Below, one piece after another: positions 7,465 through 16,463 of a stretch of 64,000 nt of DNA. A program made the translations under genes and the position numbers. The notes under the pieces are model-generated. The model saw only the letters and a list, made by a program, of their open reading frames with translations. It had not been told where the DNA came from and did no database searches. Location of the stretch: NCBI GenBank assembly GCA_937996655.1, contig CALKUK010000011.1, positions 496,001 to 560,000 on the forward strand, read 5' to 3'. This DNA comes from an uncultured Sphingomonadaceae bacterium (GTDB lineage: Bacteria; Pseudomonadota; Alphaproteobacteria; Sphingomonadales; Sphingomonadaceae). How positions within the stretch are numbered: position 1 is the stretch's first letter; each line of letters starts with the position of its first letter.

Positions 7465-9405
7465 ATGCCTCGGCGCATGTTAGCAGAATTTGGCATGGCG
7501 GTACTTTGGGTCGCAGCGTCGTTGGCTCTCCTCCAATTTGCGTTGGGTGTCGCCGCGCTTCGGGGGCATCATGCGGATTTCGCACGCACCATCGCGCCGC
7601 TGGCGGTCGCGCAGGCTATGCTCTGTGGTTTGGCAATGTTGGTACTGATGGGGCTTTTCCTCCGATCGGACATGTCGGTCCTGCTAGTGGCGACCAATAG
7701 TCACTCGGCCAAACCATGGCTTTACAAGTTCGCCGGCACCTGGGGCAACCATGAGGGCTCCATGCTCTTGTGGGTGTCCATATTGGGAGTTGCCGGGGCG
7801 ACGGTGGCGCTGTTCGAACGGGCGTTGCGTGCAGATACGAAGATAGCGACGCTCACGGTTCAGGCGTCGATCGCACTCGGCTTTTATGCCTTCCTCCTTT
7901 TCGCCTCAAATCCTTTTGCGCGGATTGCTGGTGTAACGGAGGGGCAGGGGCTGAACCCGCTTCTGCAGGACCCCGGGCTCGCCTTCCATCCGCCCACGCT
8001 CTACATCGGCTATGTCGGGATGTCGGCAGCGTTCAGCTTTGCCATTGGCGCCCTCATCACCCGCGATGTCACTCCCAATTTTGCGCGCGCCATGCGTCCT
8101 TGGATTTTGGGGGCGTGGATTTTCCTCACCATCGGGATCACAGCAGGCAGTTATTGGGCCTATTATGAACTCGGCTGGGGCGGCTGGTGGTTTTGGGATC
8201 CGGTTGAGAATGCGTCCCTGATGCCCTGGCTCGCAGCGACGGCGCTTCTGCATTCGGTGACGGTATTGGCGACCCGCGATGCATTGCGGACCTGGACGAT
8301 TATGTTGTCCTGTGTCGCGTTCTCCATGTCGATGGTCGGCACCTTTCTTGTGCGCTCCGGCATTCTGACGAGTGTTCACAGCTTTGCAGTCGATCCAAAG
8401 CGGGGGATCTTCATCCTGACGCTTTTGGCCATCTATGTCTGCGGGGCTTTGGTCCTGTTTGCCCTGCGGGTCGGCACGATCTCTGAAGGGAAGCGCTTTG
8501 AGCCGGTGAGCCGGGAAGGGGTTCTGGTCATCAACAACCTGTTGTTATCGGTGATCCTGGTCGTGGTGATGGTGGGCACGCTCTACCCCCTCGCGCTTGA
8601 AGCGTTCACGGGGCAGAAGATTTCCGTCGGCGCGCCCTTCTTTAACACGACAACAGGCCCGCTTGCGCTTGCCCTTATTGGCTTCATGGCAGTCGGGCCT
8701 TTGCTGCGATGGCGACATGATGAAGGCAAGGTGCTTATGAGGCGACTGGCGTTTCCACTGGCAGCAGCTGCGGTTGCCCTCATCGCTGTGCTCTGTTTTG
8801 CGGGTGCCGCAGCGCTTCTGCCTGTCATGGGCCTTGCGGTTGCGGCAGGGGTGGCGGTTGCGAGTGTGGCACCAATGTGGAAGCGCAATTTGGCGCGCAC
8901 CCCCCTGTTTACCTGGGGCATGGTTATCGCCCACCTCGGCTGTGCCGTCAGCATAACGGGCATGGCCGCCGACAGCGCGTTCACGCAGGAATCGCTTGTT
9001 CCCATGAAGGTTGGAGACACGCGCAGCGTAGGTGCTTTCCGCGTGACGTTCGAAGACGTGGCGCAGGTTCCGGGGCCAAATTATGACGCGCTACAGGCCA
9101 CATTACGGGCGGAGACTTCCAATGGAGACTCGTGGCTGTTCAAGCCTGCACTGCATCGCTTTTCGACGCCCGCCATGGTAACCAATGAGGCCGCGATCCG
9201 GACGTTCTGGAACGGCCAGCTATATGTTGTTCTAGGGGATGAAAGGCCGGGAAATGTTTGGGTTGTAAGGATGTGGTGGAAACCTTTTGTGATGCTTATC
9301 TGGGCCGGCGGGATCATGATTGCGGGTGGCGGCTTTCTGTCGTTGATCGGCCGTGTCCGCCGCAGCGCGCAGGGGCGTAAGGCCAAAGGTCAGGCGGTGT
9401 CATGA
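7465..9405 (+). CDS. ccmF: Cytochrome c maturation haem lyase subunit CcmF
   Basis: An inner-membrane protein of 646 residues with about 14-15 hydrophobic helices, close to the usual CcmF length. The tryptophan-rich periplasmic haem-handling signature is present as GWGGWWFWDPVENASLMPW, and the periplasmic histidines expected of CcmF are visible (for example in WGNHEGSMLLW and SVHSFAVDP). CcmF with CcmH and CcmI attaches haem to CxxCH motifs of apocytochromes in the periplasm (System I). I took ATG 7465, which has GGGG upstream; the next Met at 7477 is possible. It overlaps ccmG by four bases and heads a ccmF-G-H-I(N) operon directly beside the haem-rich clusters. Confidence 0.95.
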   Translation: MPRRMLAEFGMAVLWVAASLALLQFALGVAALRGHHADFARTIAPLAVAQAMLCGLAMLVLMGLFLRSDMSVLLVATNSHSAKPWLYKFAGTWGNHEGSMLLWVSILGVAGATVALFERALRADTKIATLTVQASIALGFYAFLLFASNPFARIAGVTEGQGLNPLLQDPGLAFHPPTLYIGYVGMSAAFSFAIGALITRDVTPNFARAMRPWILGAWIFLTIGITAGSYWAYYELGWGGWWFWDPVENASLMPWLAATALLHSVTVLATRDALRTWTIMLSCVAFSMSMVGTFLVRSGILTSVHSFAVDPKRGIFILTLLAIYVCGALVLFALRVGTISEGKRFEPVSREGVLVINNLLLSVILVVVMVGTLYPLALEAFTGQKISVGAPFFNTTTGPLALALIGFMAVGPLLRWRHDEGKVLMRRLAFPLAAAAVALIAVLCFAGAAALLPVMGLAVAAGVAVASVAPMWKRNLARTPLFTWGMVIAHLGCAVSITGMAADSAFTQESLVPMKVGDTRSVGAFRVTFEDVAQVPGPNYDALQATLRAETSNGDSWLFKPALHRFSTPAMVTNEAAIRTFWNGQLYVVLGDERPGNVWVVRMWWKPFVMLIWAGGIMIAGGGFLSLIGRVRRSAQGRKAKGQAVS

Positions 9406-9929
9406 AGCGCTCTTGGGTGTTCTGGCTTCCAGTTGTGGTCACGATCGCTTTGTTTGCGACTTTCCTTGTCGCCTTGGTCAGCCCCTCGGATCGAACCATC
9501 GTATCGCAATTGGTCGGGCAGCCTTTGCCCACCTTTGAGGCGCCCGCCGCCATGCCCGATCAGGCAGGCACCAACAGCCGGGACTATGCTGATGGCAAGC
9601 CGAGGCTGTTGAACGTGTTCGCCAGCTGGTGCGGCCCCTGTGTGGCGGAAATCCCGGTTCTTCTCCAGCTTCAGGCCATGGGGGTCGAGATTAACGGTGT
9701 CGCGGTGCACGACAAGCCGGATGACCTCGCCCGCTTCTTAGCCGAAAATGGTAACCCCTATGCGCGCGTCGGTCTGGATAAAGGTGGCCGCGCCCAAATG
9801 GCGTTTGGGTCGTCCGGTGTACCGGAAACCTTCATTATTGATGGCAAGGGACGTGTCCTCGGCCAGCATATCGGCGTCATGACGGAAGCAGACATTCCAG
9901 GCATTGTTGCGCAGTTGAAGGGACAATGA
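9402..9929 (+). CDS. ccmG: Thiol:disulfide interchange protein CcmG/DsbE
   Basis: 175 residues: one N-terminal membrane anchor (about 5-27) and a periplasmic thioredoxin fold. The active site is NVFASWCGPCVAEIPVL (WCGPC), and a cis-proline region appears as SSGVPETFIIDGKGRV, typical of CcmG/DsbE. It reduces apocytochrome cysteines before haem ligation. Its start overlaps the ccmF stop (ATGA) and its stop overlaps the ccmH start, so translation is coupled through the operon. Confidence 0.95.
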   Translation: MKRSWVFWLPVVVTIALFATFLVALVSPSDRTIVSQLVGQPLPTFEAPAAMPDQAGTNSRDYADGKPRLLNVFASWCGPCVAEIPVLLQLQAMGVEINGVAVHDKPDDLARFLAENGNPYARVGLDKGGRAQMAFGSSGVPETFIIDGKGRVLGQHIGVMTEADIPGIVAQLKGQ

Positions 9930-10318
9930 TGCGCCGTTTCCTGATCGCTGCCACGATGTGTCTGGCTCAACCGCTTTGGGGACAGGACTATTCTGAAGAG
10001 TCTTTGCCTGATGCGCAGCAGGAATCGCAGGCCGTTGCCCTAATGGATACGCTGCGATGTGTCGTGTGTCAGGGGCAGCCTATTTCCGGTAGCAATGCAG
10101 ATCTGGCACGCGATATGCGCCGGCTTGTCCGCGAACGGATTGCCGCAGGTGAAAGTCCGGAGGCTGTGCGCGCATGGCTCATCAGCCGTTATGGCCAGTG
10201 GATCAGCCTGAAGCCGCAGGTCAATGTAGAGACGGTGCCTTTGTGGATTATTCCACTGGTTGCGCTGGGTGGAGCGGGCTTGCTCTATGTGCGGCGCCTC
10301 AAGCAGAGGAAAAACTAA
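9926..10318 (+). CDS. ccmH: Cytochrome c maturation thiol-oxidoreductase CcmH (CycL type)
   Basis: 130 residues with a signal peptide (MMRRFLIAATMCLAQPLWG), a periplasmic three-helix domain carrying the family motif LRCVVCQ (LRCxxC), and a C-terminal membrane anchor (about 100-120) followed by RRLKQRKN. It works with CcmG to keep apocytochrome cysteines reduced and presents them to CcmF. It is the short form without the TPR part. ATG 9926 overlaps the ccmG stop by four bases, and the stop overlaps the next start by one base. Confidence 0.94.
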   Translation: MMRRFLIAATMCLAQPLWGQDYSEESLPDAQQESQAVALMDTLRCVVCQGQPISGSNADLARDMRRLVRERIAAGESPEAVRAWLISRYGQWISLKPQVNVETVPLWIIPLVALGGAGLLYVRRLKQRKN

Positions 10319-10500
10319 TGGCCTGGATCAGTGTTTTCCTTCTCTGCGGCGTAACCTTTTGTGGACTTTGGTGGTCGGGTCGATTTTCCCGAACTGCGCT
10401 TGAACTATTGGGGGCCGCCCTGATGCTGGCCGTTGCTGGCTATGCCTGGCAGGGGACACCCAATCAGCCCGGTTTCCCAGTCAGCACGTCCAATCAGTAA
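10318..10500 (+). CDS. 60-residue CcmI N-terminal membrane domain (split CcmI)
   Basis: A 60-residue protein with two hydrophobic helices (about 2-19 and 28-45) joined by WWSGRFSRTALE, ending YAWQGTPNQPGF. This pattern is that of the membrane-embedded start of CcmI/CycH, the chaperone that hands apocytochrome c to CcmF/CcmH. The TPR portion is absent: the frame stops at 10500 with no sign of a downstream continuation. A TPR protein that could supply it lies 16 kb away at 26421-27344, on the far side of the cytochrome operons. ATG 10318 overlaps the ccmH stop by one base. It may be a functional half or a truncated remnant. Confidence 0.75.
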   Translation: MAWISVFLLCGVTFCGLWWSGRFSRTALELLGAALMLAVAGYAWQGTPNQPGFPVSTSNQ

Positions 10501-10507
10501 CCTGAGG

Positions 10508-10557
10508 GCACCGGGCGCCTGATGGGCCCGGTGCGTAGTTGGCCGCCCGCAGGGCGG
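10508..10557. terminator. Two inverted repeats between convergent operons
   Basis: A perfect 9-bp stem (10508-10516 with 10526-10534, 9-base loop) and a perfect 6-bp stem with a 3-base loop (10543-10548 with 10552-10557) fill the 72-bp gap between the ccm operon and the convergent decahaem gene. Neither is followed by a clear T run, so termination is inferred from position and stem strength only. Confidence 0.5.
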
Positions 10558-10572
10558 ACAGCCCCCAAACCC

Positions 10573-13500
10573 TTACTTCTTTTTGGGAACCCAATCCGCA
10601 AAGGTGGGCTTGTCGCTCACGCGGTAGAGTAAGCCGCCGCGATTGCGATAGAAGCGTTCCATCTCCTCTCGGTTGAACGGGCGTGAGCCCAAGCGACCGA
10701 AGACGGCAATTTGCCCGCCTGTTTCATCCACGCCGCGATCCCGGTCCAACCCCTTGGACATCGCCAAGGCGGGCGAAGGTGTGCGGGCCCAGGCGATCAA
10801 TTCGGGCTTGGGGGCGGGAGAAAATCCATAGTAATTTGGCTGCGATGCGGGCGACGTCAGCTGCAAGACCTTAAAGCCGTTGCGACCATCGGCGACGTAC
10901 GCAAAGAGGGATGCGTTGGTTGACCCGACGATGACGTCCTCGGCGTCATTCAAAAGCCCGTTGAAGGTCACCTTTTGATAGATGGTCGGCTTTTCCGGGT
11001 TGGTCACATTCAGGATAACCAGACCGTCCTGTTTTGCTGCGACATAGGCATATGTACGGGCAACGTAGATGCGACGTGCGTTCTTGAGCTGCACGGTTGC
11101 TTCCGGCACGGGGACTATCTTGCGGGCGTTGGTGACGTCGAACAGTTTGACGCCGTCTTCATCGGTGACCCATAGATAGCGGAACTGCAGCGCGGAGGAC
11201 CTCGGCCCCTTCGCCGGCAGTACCTGCATGACGCGCGGCTTGAGGGGATCATCTATGTCAAGGACGACCACGCCTGCATCCGCCGAGATATAGGCGTAAT
11301 GCCCCCCAAGCGTGATGTACGTTGCGCCTTTCAGGATGTTACCTTCATTCCATGTGAGCGCCCGGTGCAGGAAGTTGTTGCGCGGTTCGCCATCGACCAG
11401 CGTCCCGATGTCGACGAGGATCAGGCCTTCCACACTGTCCGTCACAAATGCATATTTGTAGATCGGGTGGAACGCCTGTTCCTGGTTCATGCTGCGCATT
11501 TCCGGAGTGTTTTTGGCCGGATTGATAGGCTGATTGGTGGGCAGCGCCATGCAAGTGGCGTTGGTCGACTTTACTTGTGTGTCATGCCCCAGCGGAGAGA
11601 AGGGGCCGGTCAGAATGCGTTCGGACACGCCCTTATTAGCGACCGAGGCGATGTCATACGCCCGGAATCCGGCACGGCCTTCTGCGACATAGAGATATTC
11701 GCCGCGCATCTGGAGGCATCGGACGGCATCGTCTGTGCCCTTGGTTTCGTTGCGGATGGTTTCTTTCAGACCGGTTTCGCCGCGCAGGCGCCTGTCGAAG
11801 GATTTGCCGCGTGTCCAATTGATCAGCTCACGCTTATTCCGGTCAACATGCGCCTTGTAAAAATCGGGATAGGCATATTTTTGCAGATAGGACCCAAAGA
11901 CAGCTTGCGGCTCGTCATATTCGGTCACGCGGACGGCTTCGACGCCGTTCTCAAGCCCCGTCCAGGCATACATGCCTACGAAATTGACGAAGTTGGTTCC
12001 CTGCAACATCAGCTGCGCCATGATCGCATTGTTGTCGTTTTCGGAAGAGACATGGCAGTCGCTGCACTGCTTCGTCTCCGTCGTCCGGACGGTGTGTGGG
12101 AAATGGGGCGCAAAGGCCTGCGAGGAGAAGCCAACCGCAGAAATGGGGGGCTGCTGCACATAGATGCGTTCGCGGTTCACGTTGGTCGAGGATAGGATCA
12201 ATGCCGAGGTTGACCGCACCGGCGTGATAATGCTGCCCTTGGTGGTCTGATGGCGGCCGAGCTGGAACATGTCATCTCGCGCTACCTGTGGGTTGTAGGT
12301 CGCGAAATTGCGCGTTTCTTCGCCCTCATATTTATGGGACGTGGTCTTCCAGTTCGCCTCGATGGGCAAGTGGCAGCCGCCGCAGCTTGTGGTCCAGCTC
12401 AAATGGCAGGTGAAGCACGCCATTTCGCTGTCTTTGTGTGCCAGCTGTTCTTCGGAGACACCGGCGCCAAATTCAAACTTGCCGGTCTCTGCGCCTGATT
12501 TGCTCATTAGCTTGGCGCGGGCGGCCTTCAAGTTGAAGTTCGGGCTGTCCGGATCGACGCTGTCTTTCACGAGGCTGACACGCCATTCCAGCTTGGGATC
12601 GAGAACGGAGCGCTGAATGAGATAACGTTTTCCGTTTTCGTCTTCCTTCCATTCAAATCGGCGCTGGCCATCAGGGTTACGAATCAGGGACAAATTATTC
12701 CCGCCGGGGGGGGCTGCCGGTCCCGATGTCAAAAGGGTCGGATCGGCCTTGGTCGAACCATGGCAATCCTTACAACCGATTTCGATCGCGTTCGCCACTT
12801 CCCCGTAGATCAGGCCATTGCCGTGACTGTCTTGCGAAAAGTGACAATCGACGCACTGCATGCCCTTTTCGGCATGGATGTCCATAAGGTGGACGGATTT
12901 GCCGGGATTGGTGCCGATCGCGGGGAAGGGCCCCTCATCCTTTCTGCGGAACTTTTCCGGATCGTCATTGGAGACGATCTTGCCGTCGGCATCGAGCAGA
13001 TTGCCTTCACGGTCGCGCTTGAAGATAGCGCGGAAATTCCAGCCATGGCCGTGATAGTCCGCGAACTGGGTGTCCTTCGCCTGCGGGTTGATGTCGTCTG
13101 CGACACGGCGGACGAATTCGACGTCGGACCACTTGCCGCGAGGTGCCGCCCCTTCTGGGTTGCGGTCGAGAACCTGGCGGGCTTCCGCGGCTGTCGGATA
13201 TTTCTGCTTAGCGGGCCACATCAGCGGCGCGTCGCTCTCATAATCCCACATGGTGTAGCCGAGGAACGAGTTCAGGAAGATGTTCGGCTGATGCATGTGG
13301 CAGTTCATGCACTGGGCGGTCGGGATGGAACGCGTGAAGGCGTGTTCCAGCGGGTGGCCACTTTCCTTGCGTGATGCAACAGGTTCGGAGGCTCCATAGC
13401 CTTCGCCATGGCCTTGGGCTTTCGCACCGTGCCCATGTGGATCATCGAGCGTGGCACGCATTTGGCCTTCCATCTTGTCAGCGATGGTCGGATCGAGCGT

Positions 13501-14580
13501 CATGGTCTGCCCGTCATTGCCGAAGCGGGCATAGGTTAGGCTCTGAGGCGCTTCCCGGCTGTTGGCATAAGGCACGTGACAGCTGGAGCAACCCGAATGG
13601 CGATAATCGCCCGGCTGATCGTTTGTACCCATGAACCAGGTAAACGGATCATTAAGGCGGGTCTTGTGGATGTTGAGCACCGGAATGGCGACGCGCAGGC
13701 CTGTGCCGGGTCCACGGTTTGACTGGCGGATGTCGGGACGGCCCGGCTCTTCGAGCCGCTGCAGCAGGCCCGTTGAATTGGGAAGGCCAACTTCAGGGAA
13801 TTGCGTGCCTATGGTGCGACCGCCGCGTTCAAACACTCGGAAAATGTCCGCGGGCGGGACGACCTGCCATGTCGGCAGGGGGTAAAGCGCGGCCAGCGCC
13901 CCGCGAGCTTCCTGCTCCTTCGTCACTGTGCCCGGAGGAGCGCCTGGCGACAGGATTTTTGCGGGCTCACTCTTGTCGGTATAAGCCTCACCAAAGATGT
14001 AGTTTTTGAACGGAGCAATACCGTTATTATATGCCGCACCACCCCAAAGCATTGCGCCGGTCGACATGATGGAGCGGTCGGTTGCTTCGATCACCGACAT
14101 GTGACACGCACCGCACGATTCCCGCACGACGCGATAGTCTGAAGGGTTGTTGAACCTTACAAATTCCCGGCTTTCCTTGTTGAGCAAGGTGTAGCTTTGC
14201 TTCGGGTTAGCGGAAGATGGCCAGTTCCAGGCCTTTGGAAAACGCGGCATGACATGCGCCTTGGACAGCGCGGTTGTATAGGCGCGGTCGCCCTCTTTGG
14301 CATTAGTGGGGGCTAATATAGTCGCGTTTCCGCCATGGCAGTCGGTGCAGCCCAGCACGACCGCTTCTGATTTGTGCATGCTATACGCGTCGGTCTTGGT
14401 GTGACAGGACACGCAGCCGACGCTCTTTGCCTTGGCCTGATCCGCCGTCTGGCCCGCGGGCGCGTCAGCGGCCCGCACTAGCGTGTAGTCCCGCTCCACC
14501 GGTTTTTCAGCCTCCGATGCGAGGAGGCTGGACGGTGCGAAGAGGGCCATCACGAGAAAAAGGCGGGAAAGCAGTGACAT
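10573..14580 (-). CDS. Decahaem c-type cytochrome with C-terminal LVIVD repeats
   Basis: 1335 residues with a signal peptide (cleavage plausible after SSLLASEA). Ten CxxCH sites are visible at about residues 55, 78, 156, 330, 423, 576, 602, 721, 732 and 840: CVSCH, CTDCH, CGACH, CSSCH, CMNCH, CVDCH, CKDCH, CFTCH, CGGCH and CSDCH. From about 960 on there are LVIVD-type beta-propeller repeats (GFRAYDIASV, GLILVDIGTLV, GVVVLDIDDPLKPR, GVKLFDVTNARK, GLVILNVTNPEKP, GFKVLQLTSPA). It should be exported and haem-loaded by the Ccm system and transfer electrons outside the cytoplasm. It is the last gene of an operon; its start overlaps the barrel gene stop by one base, suggesting a porin-cytochrome pair. 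The final acceptor and exact localisation are unknown. Confidence 0.88.
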   Translation of the reverse strand: MSLLSRLFLVMALFAPSSLLASEAEKPVERDYTLVRAADAPAGQTADQAKAKSVGCVSCHTKTDAYSMHKSEAVVLGCTDCHGGNATILAPTNAKEGDRAYTTALSKAHVMPRFPKAWNWPSSANPKQSYTLLNKESREFVRFNNPSDYRVVRESCGACHMSVIEATDRSIMSTGAMLWGGAAYNNGIAPFKNYIFGEAYTDKSEPAKILSPGAPPGTVTKEQEARGALAALYPLPTWQVVPPADIFRVFERGGRTIGTQFPEVGLPNSTGLLQRLEEPGRPDIRQSNRGPGTGLRVAIPVLNIHKTRLNDPFTWFMGTNDQPGDYRHSGCSSCHVPYANSREAPQSLTYARFGNDGQTMTLDPTIADKMEGQMRATLDDPHGHGAKAQGHGEGYGASEPVASRKESGHPLEHAFTRSIPTAQCMNCHMHQPNIFLNSFLGYTMWDYESDAPLMWPAKQKYPTAAEARQVLDRNPEGAAPRGKWSDVEFVRRVADDINPQAKDTQFADYHGHGWNFRAIFKRDREGNLLDADGKIVSNDDPEKFRRKDEGPFPAIGTNPGKSVHLMDIHAEKGMQCVDCHFSQDSHGNGLIYGEVANAIEIGCKDCHGSTKADPTLLTSGPAAPPGGNNLSLIRNPDGQRRFEWKEDENGKRYLIQRSVLDPKLEWRVSLVKDSVDPDSPNFNLKAARAKLMSKSGAETGKFEFGAGVSEEQLAHKDSEMACFTCHLSWTTSCGGCHLPIEANWKTTSHKYEGEETRNFATYNPQVARDDMFQLGRHQTTKGSIITPVRSTSALILSSTNVNRERIYVQQPPISAVGFSSQAFAPHFPHTVRTTETKQCSDCHVSSENDNNAIMAQLMLQGTNFVNFVGMYAWTGLENGVEAVRVTEYDEPQAVFGSYLQKYAYPDFYKAHVDRNKRELINWTRGKSFDRRLRGETGLKETIRNETKGTDDAVRCLQMRGEYLYVAEGRAGFRAYDIASVANKGVSERILTGPFSPLGHDTQVKSTNATCMALPTNQPINPAKNTPEMRSMNQEQAFHPIYKYAFVTDSVEGLILVDIGTLVDGEPRNNFLHRALTWNEGNILKGATYITLGGHYAYISADAGVVVLDIDDPLKPRVMQVLPAKGPRSSALQFRYLWVTDEDGVKLFDVTNARKIVPVPEATVQLKNARRIYVARTYAYVAAKQDGLVILNVTNPEKPTIYQKVTFNGLLNDAEDVIVGSTNASLFAYVADGRNGFKVLQLTSPASQPNYYGFSPAPKPELIAWARTPSPALAMSKGLDRDRGVDETGGQIAVFGRLGSRPFNREEMERFYRNRGGLLYRVSDKPTFADWVPKKK

Positions 14581-16463
14581 CAGTAAGACAAAACCGTGTT
14601 AAAAAGGACGGAATAATGGCGTTTGTTGCCACTGGTGGTTGTATAGAAATCTTTAAAGGCGGCCCCGGGTTCCAGCATGGCGGCAGACAGGCGGAACACG
14701 ACATTCTGGATCATCGATGGCCGGTAAATTGCGGCGGCTGAAAGATCCCAGCCGATCGCACGGGGGATAGAACCTTCGTTGCGCAGTTCTCGGATTGTGG
14801 CCGTGTTTGCAAACCAAAGATGGTTTGCATTTGTTGACAGGCGGACCTGGGGCGTGATGTCAAAATCCGCCCCCGCGCCAAAAAGGATCGTCCCGGGGTT
14901 GTTGAAGTTGCTCTGCCCCTCATCCTTGGAAGAGCGAAGCGAATTGAGGACGCCGTTCCGGCCATTTATGCCGATGACACGCCCGCCGCCCGCTAAGGGA
15001 AGCGACTGGCGGATCCAGTAGCTTGTATCTGCTCCAGCGAAGATCGGGTTTTCAACGATCGCGTCAAACCCGGTCTCACGATTGTCGTAAGGGTCTTTGT
15101 CGCCCGTGGCGAAAAGCCCTGAGAGGCGGAAGCGCGCCCAGTTCCGGTCATAGCTTGCCTCTACAGCCGCAAAACCGGCCCGGATCTGGGCTGGCCTGCC
15201 GGTGAAGATGCTGTTGCGATCACTGCCCAGCGCGGCATAGAGCGAAGAGGTGAAATTGATCCGCCCCGCATGGCCATCTGCATTATAGCCGAGGTAAACC
15301 ACATCATAATTGCGGCCGCGCAGATTGCCAAGAAGGGCGGGGCGGACCGGAAAGCCATTATCATCAATATGGATGTCGTTGGCTTCGCGGTTCATATTGT
15401 AAACGACGGTCAACTGGCTTGTGACCGCTGGAATGGGAAAGTCCTGCCGATACACATTGGAAAAGGCGATCCAATCCTTGCGTGGCATTTGGACAAGGCT
15501 GTTCAGGCCTGAATTCGTGTCCTTTTCCAGCCGCCAGAAGATGCCATAATTATATTGGACGCGGTTGTTATCGCGGTTGCCGAAATATCGGATACCCAAC
15601 TGCTGGTCATTGAACAGAAAACCCCGGAAATCAGCCTGAAAAGGCTGAATGCCGATACGGACACTATCAAAGTCATAGCGGTCAGAGACGTTGCGCAGAT
15701 GCTTGTCGACGAACAGTTCCTGCACCCCGAGAAAATGGTCAAACCGATGACTGGGACGGGATGGCTGGACGAACAACAGACGCCGTTCCGACACATCAAC
15801 GAACGACGTGTTGAAAGCTAGGGCGATTTTATATTCGATTTGCGGCGGCTTGAACGCCGTGGACCCTTTGAAGAGCGAGGCTGCGGCAATGAACGACTGT
15901 GAAGCGACAAGACTAGATGTGCGCCCGAAGACATCCACATCGCCAACTGTCTCGTTCACCTGACGGCCAACTGGTTGCGGAAAACTGCGGGGTTCTACCA
16001 CAGTATCGGAAATAAAGGACGCGGCGAGGAACCAGTCTTCGCTCTTGATCGGCAGCCATTTCGGCTTCTTATGCAGATCAATCGGACGGTCACCCTTATA
16101 GGTGTTCTGGTGATAGGGATCCCACCAGCGTTCCTTCACGATACCAAGTGTCTGGATGAGCCGCCAACGGTCAGGGATGGGCACTTGATCTGTCGGGAAG
16201 GCCTCAGGCGGCGGCGCGCGCACGGCGCCAATATTTTCCTGTGAGACCTTGTCCGGCAATGGGCGGTCGCGTCCGGGAATGCGCCTTCCGACAATCAACG
16301 CCCCATCGGCATCCACCTCAAACAGGGGCGGCAAGTTCTCACCTTCGTTTTCAACGGCTGCGGGCGGCGGGCTTTCCGCCGCTGGTGCTTCTTGAGCCGC
16401 CGCCAGTTGCGGACCCGCCGTCAGCAGCAGAAGCGGAAGGGTGCCGATCCGCATGGCGCTCAT
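14580..16463 (-). CDS. Outer-membrane beta-barrel protein, candidate porin partner of the decahaem cytochrome
   Basis: 627 residues. ATG 16463 gives a signal peptide (MSAMRIGTLPLLLLTAGPQL, then AAA-Q) and a four-base overlap with the upstream gene; an in-frame extension to 16517 would run into that gene. After a Pro-rich linker (20-80) most of the protein consists of alternating hydrophobic/polar strands with aromatic girdle residues (RFDHFLGVQELFV, QLGIRYFGNRDNNRVQYNYG, RHYSVLFNTVLSY). The end in an aromatic residue (Tyr) is typical of outer-membrane barrels. No CxxCH is present. Its place between a haem-binding lipoprotein and a decahaem cytochrome suggests an electron-conduit sleeve like MtrB or PioB. 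I cannot show homology to those families. Confidence 0.75.
   Translation of the reverse strand: MSAMRIGTLPLLLLTAGPQLAAAQEAPAAESPPPAAVENEGENLPPLFEVDADGALIVGRRIPGRDRPLPDKVSQENIGAVRAPPPEAFPTDQVPIPDRWRLIQTLGIVKERWWDPYHQNTYKGDRPIDLHKKPKWLPIKSEDWFLAASFISDTVVEPRSFPQPVGRQVNETVGDVDVFGRTSSLVASQSFIAAASLFKGSTAFKPPQIEYKIALAFNTSFVDVSERRLLFVQPSRPSHRFDHFLGVQELFVDKHLRNVSDRYDFDSVRIGIQPFQADFRGFLFNDQQLGIRYFGNRDNNRVQYNYGIFWRLEKDTNSGLNSLVQMPRKDWIAFSNVYRQDFPIPAVTSQLTVVYNMNREANDIHIDDNGFPVRPALLGNLRGRNYDVVYLGYNADGHAGRINFTSSLYAALGSDRNSIFTGRPAQIRAGFAAVEASYDRNWARFRLSGLFATGDKDPYDNRETGFDAIVENPIFAGADTSYWIRQSLPLAGGGRVIGINGRNGVLNSLRSSKDEGQSNFNNPGTILFGAGADFDITPQVRLSTNANHLWFANTATIRELRNEGSIPRAIGWDLSAAAIYRPSMIQNVVFRLSAAMLEPGAAFKDFYTTTSGNKRHYSVLFNTVLSY

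Noticed and set aside
11299..12195. A 298-codon plus-strand frame
   Set aside because: It runs antisense to the decahaem gene, whose CxxCH and LVIVD motifs prove the coding strand.
12706..12713. G8 tract inside the decahaem gene as a phase-variation site
   Set aside because: It codes an ordinary Pro/Gly stretch, and GC-rich genomes often have such runs; the only tract with a suggestive position is at 26287.
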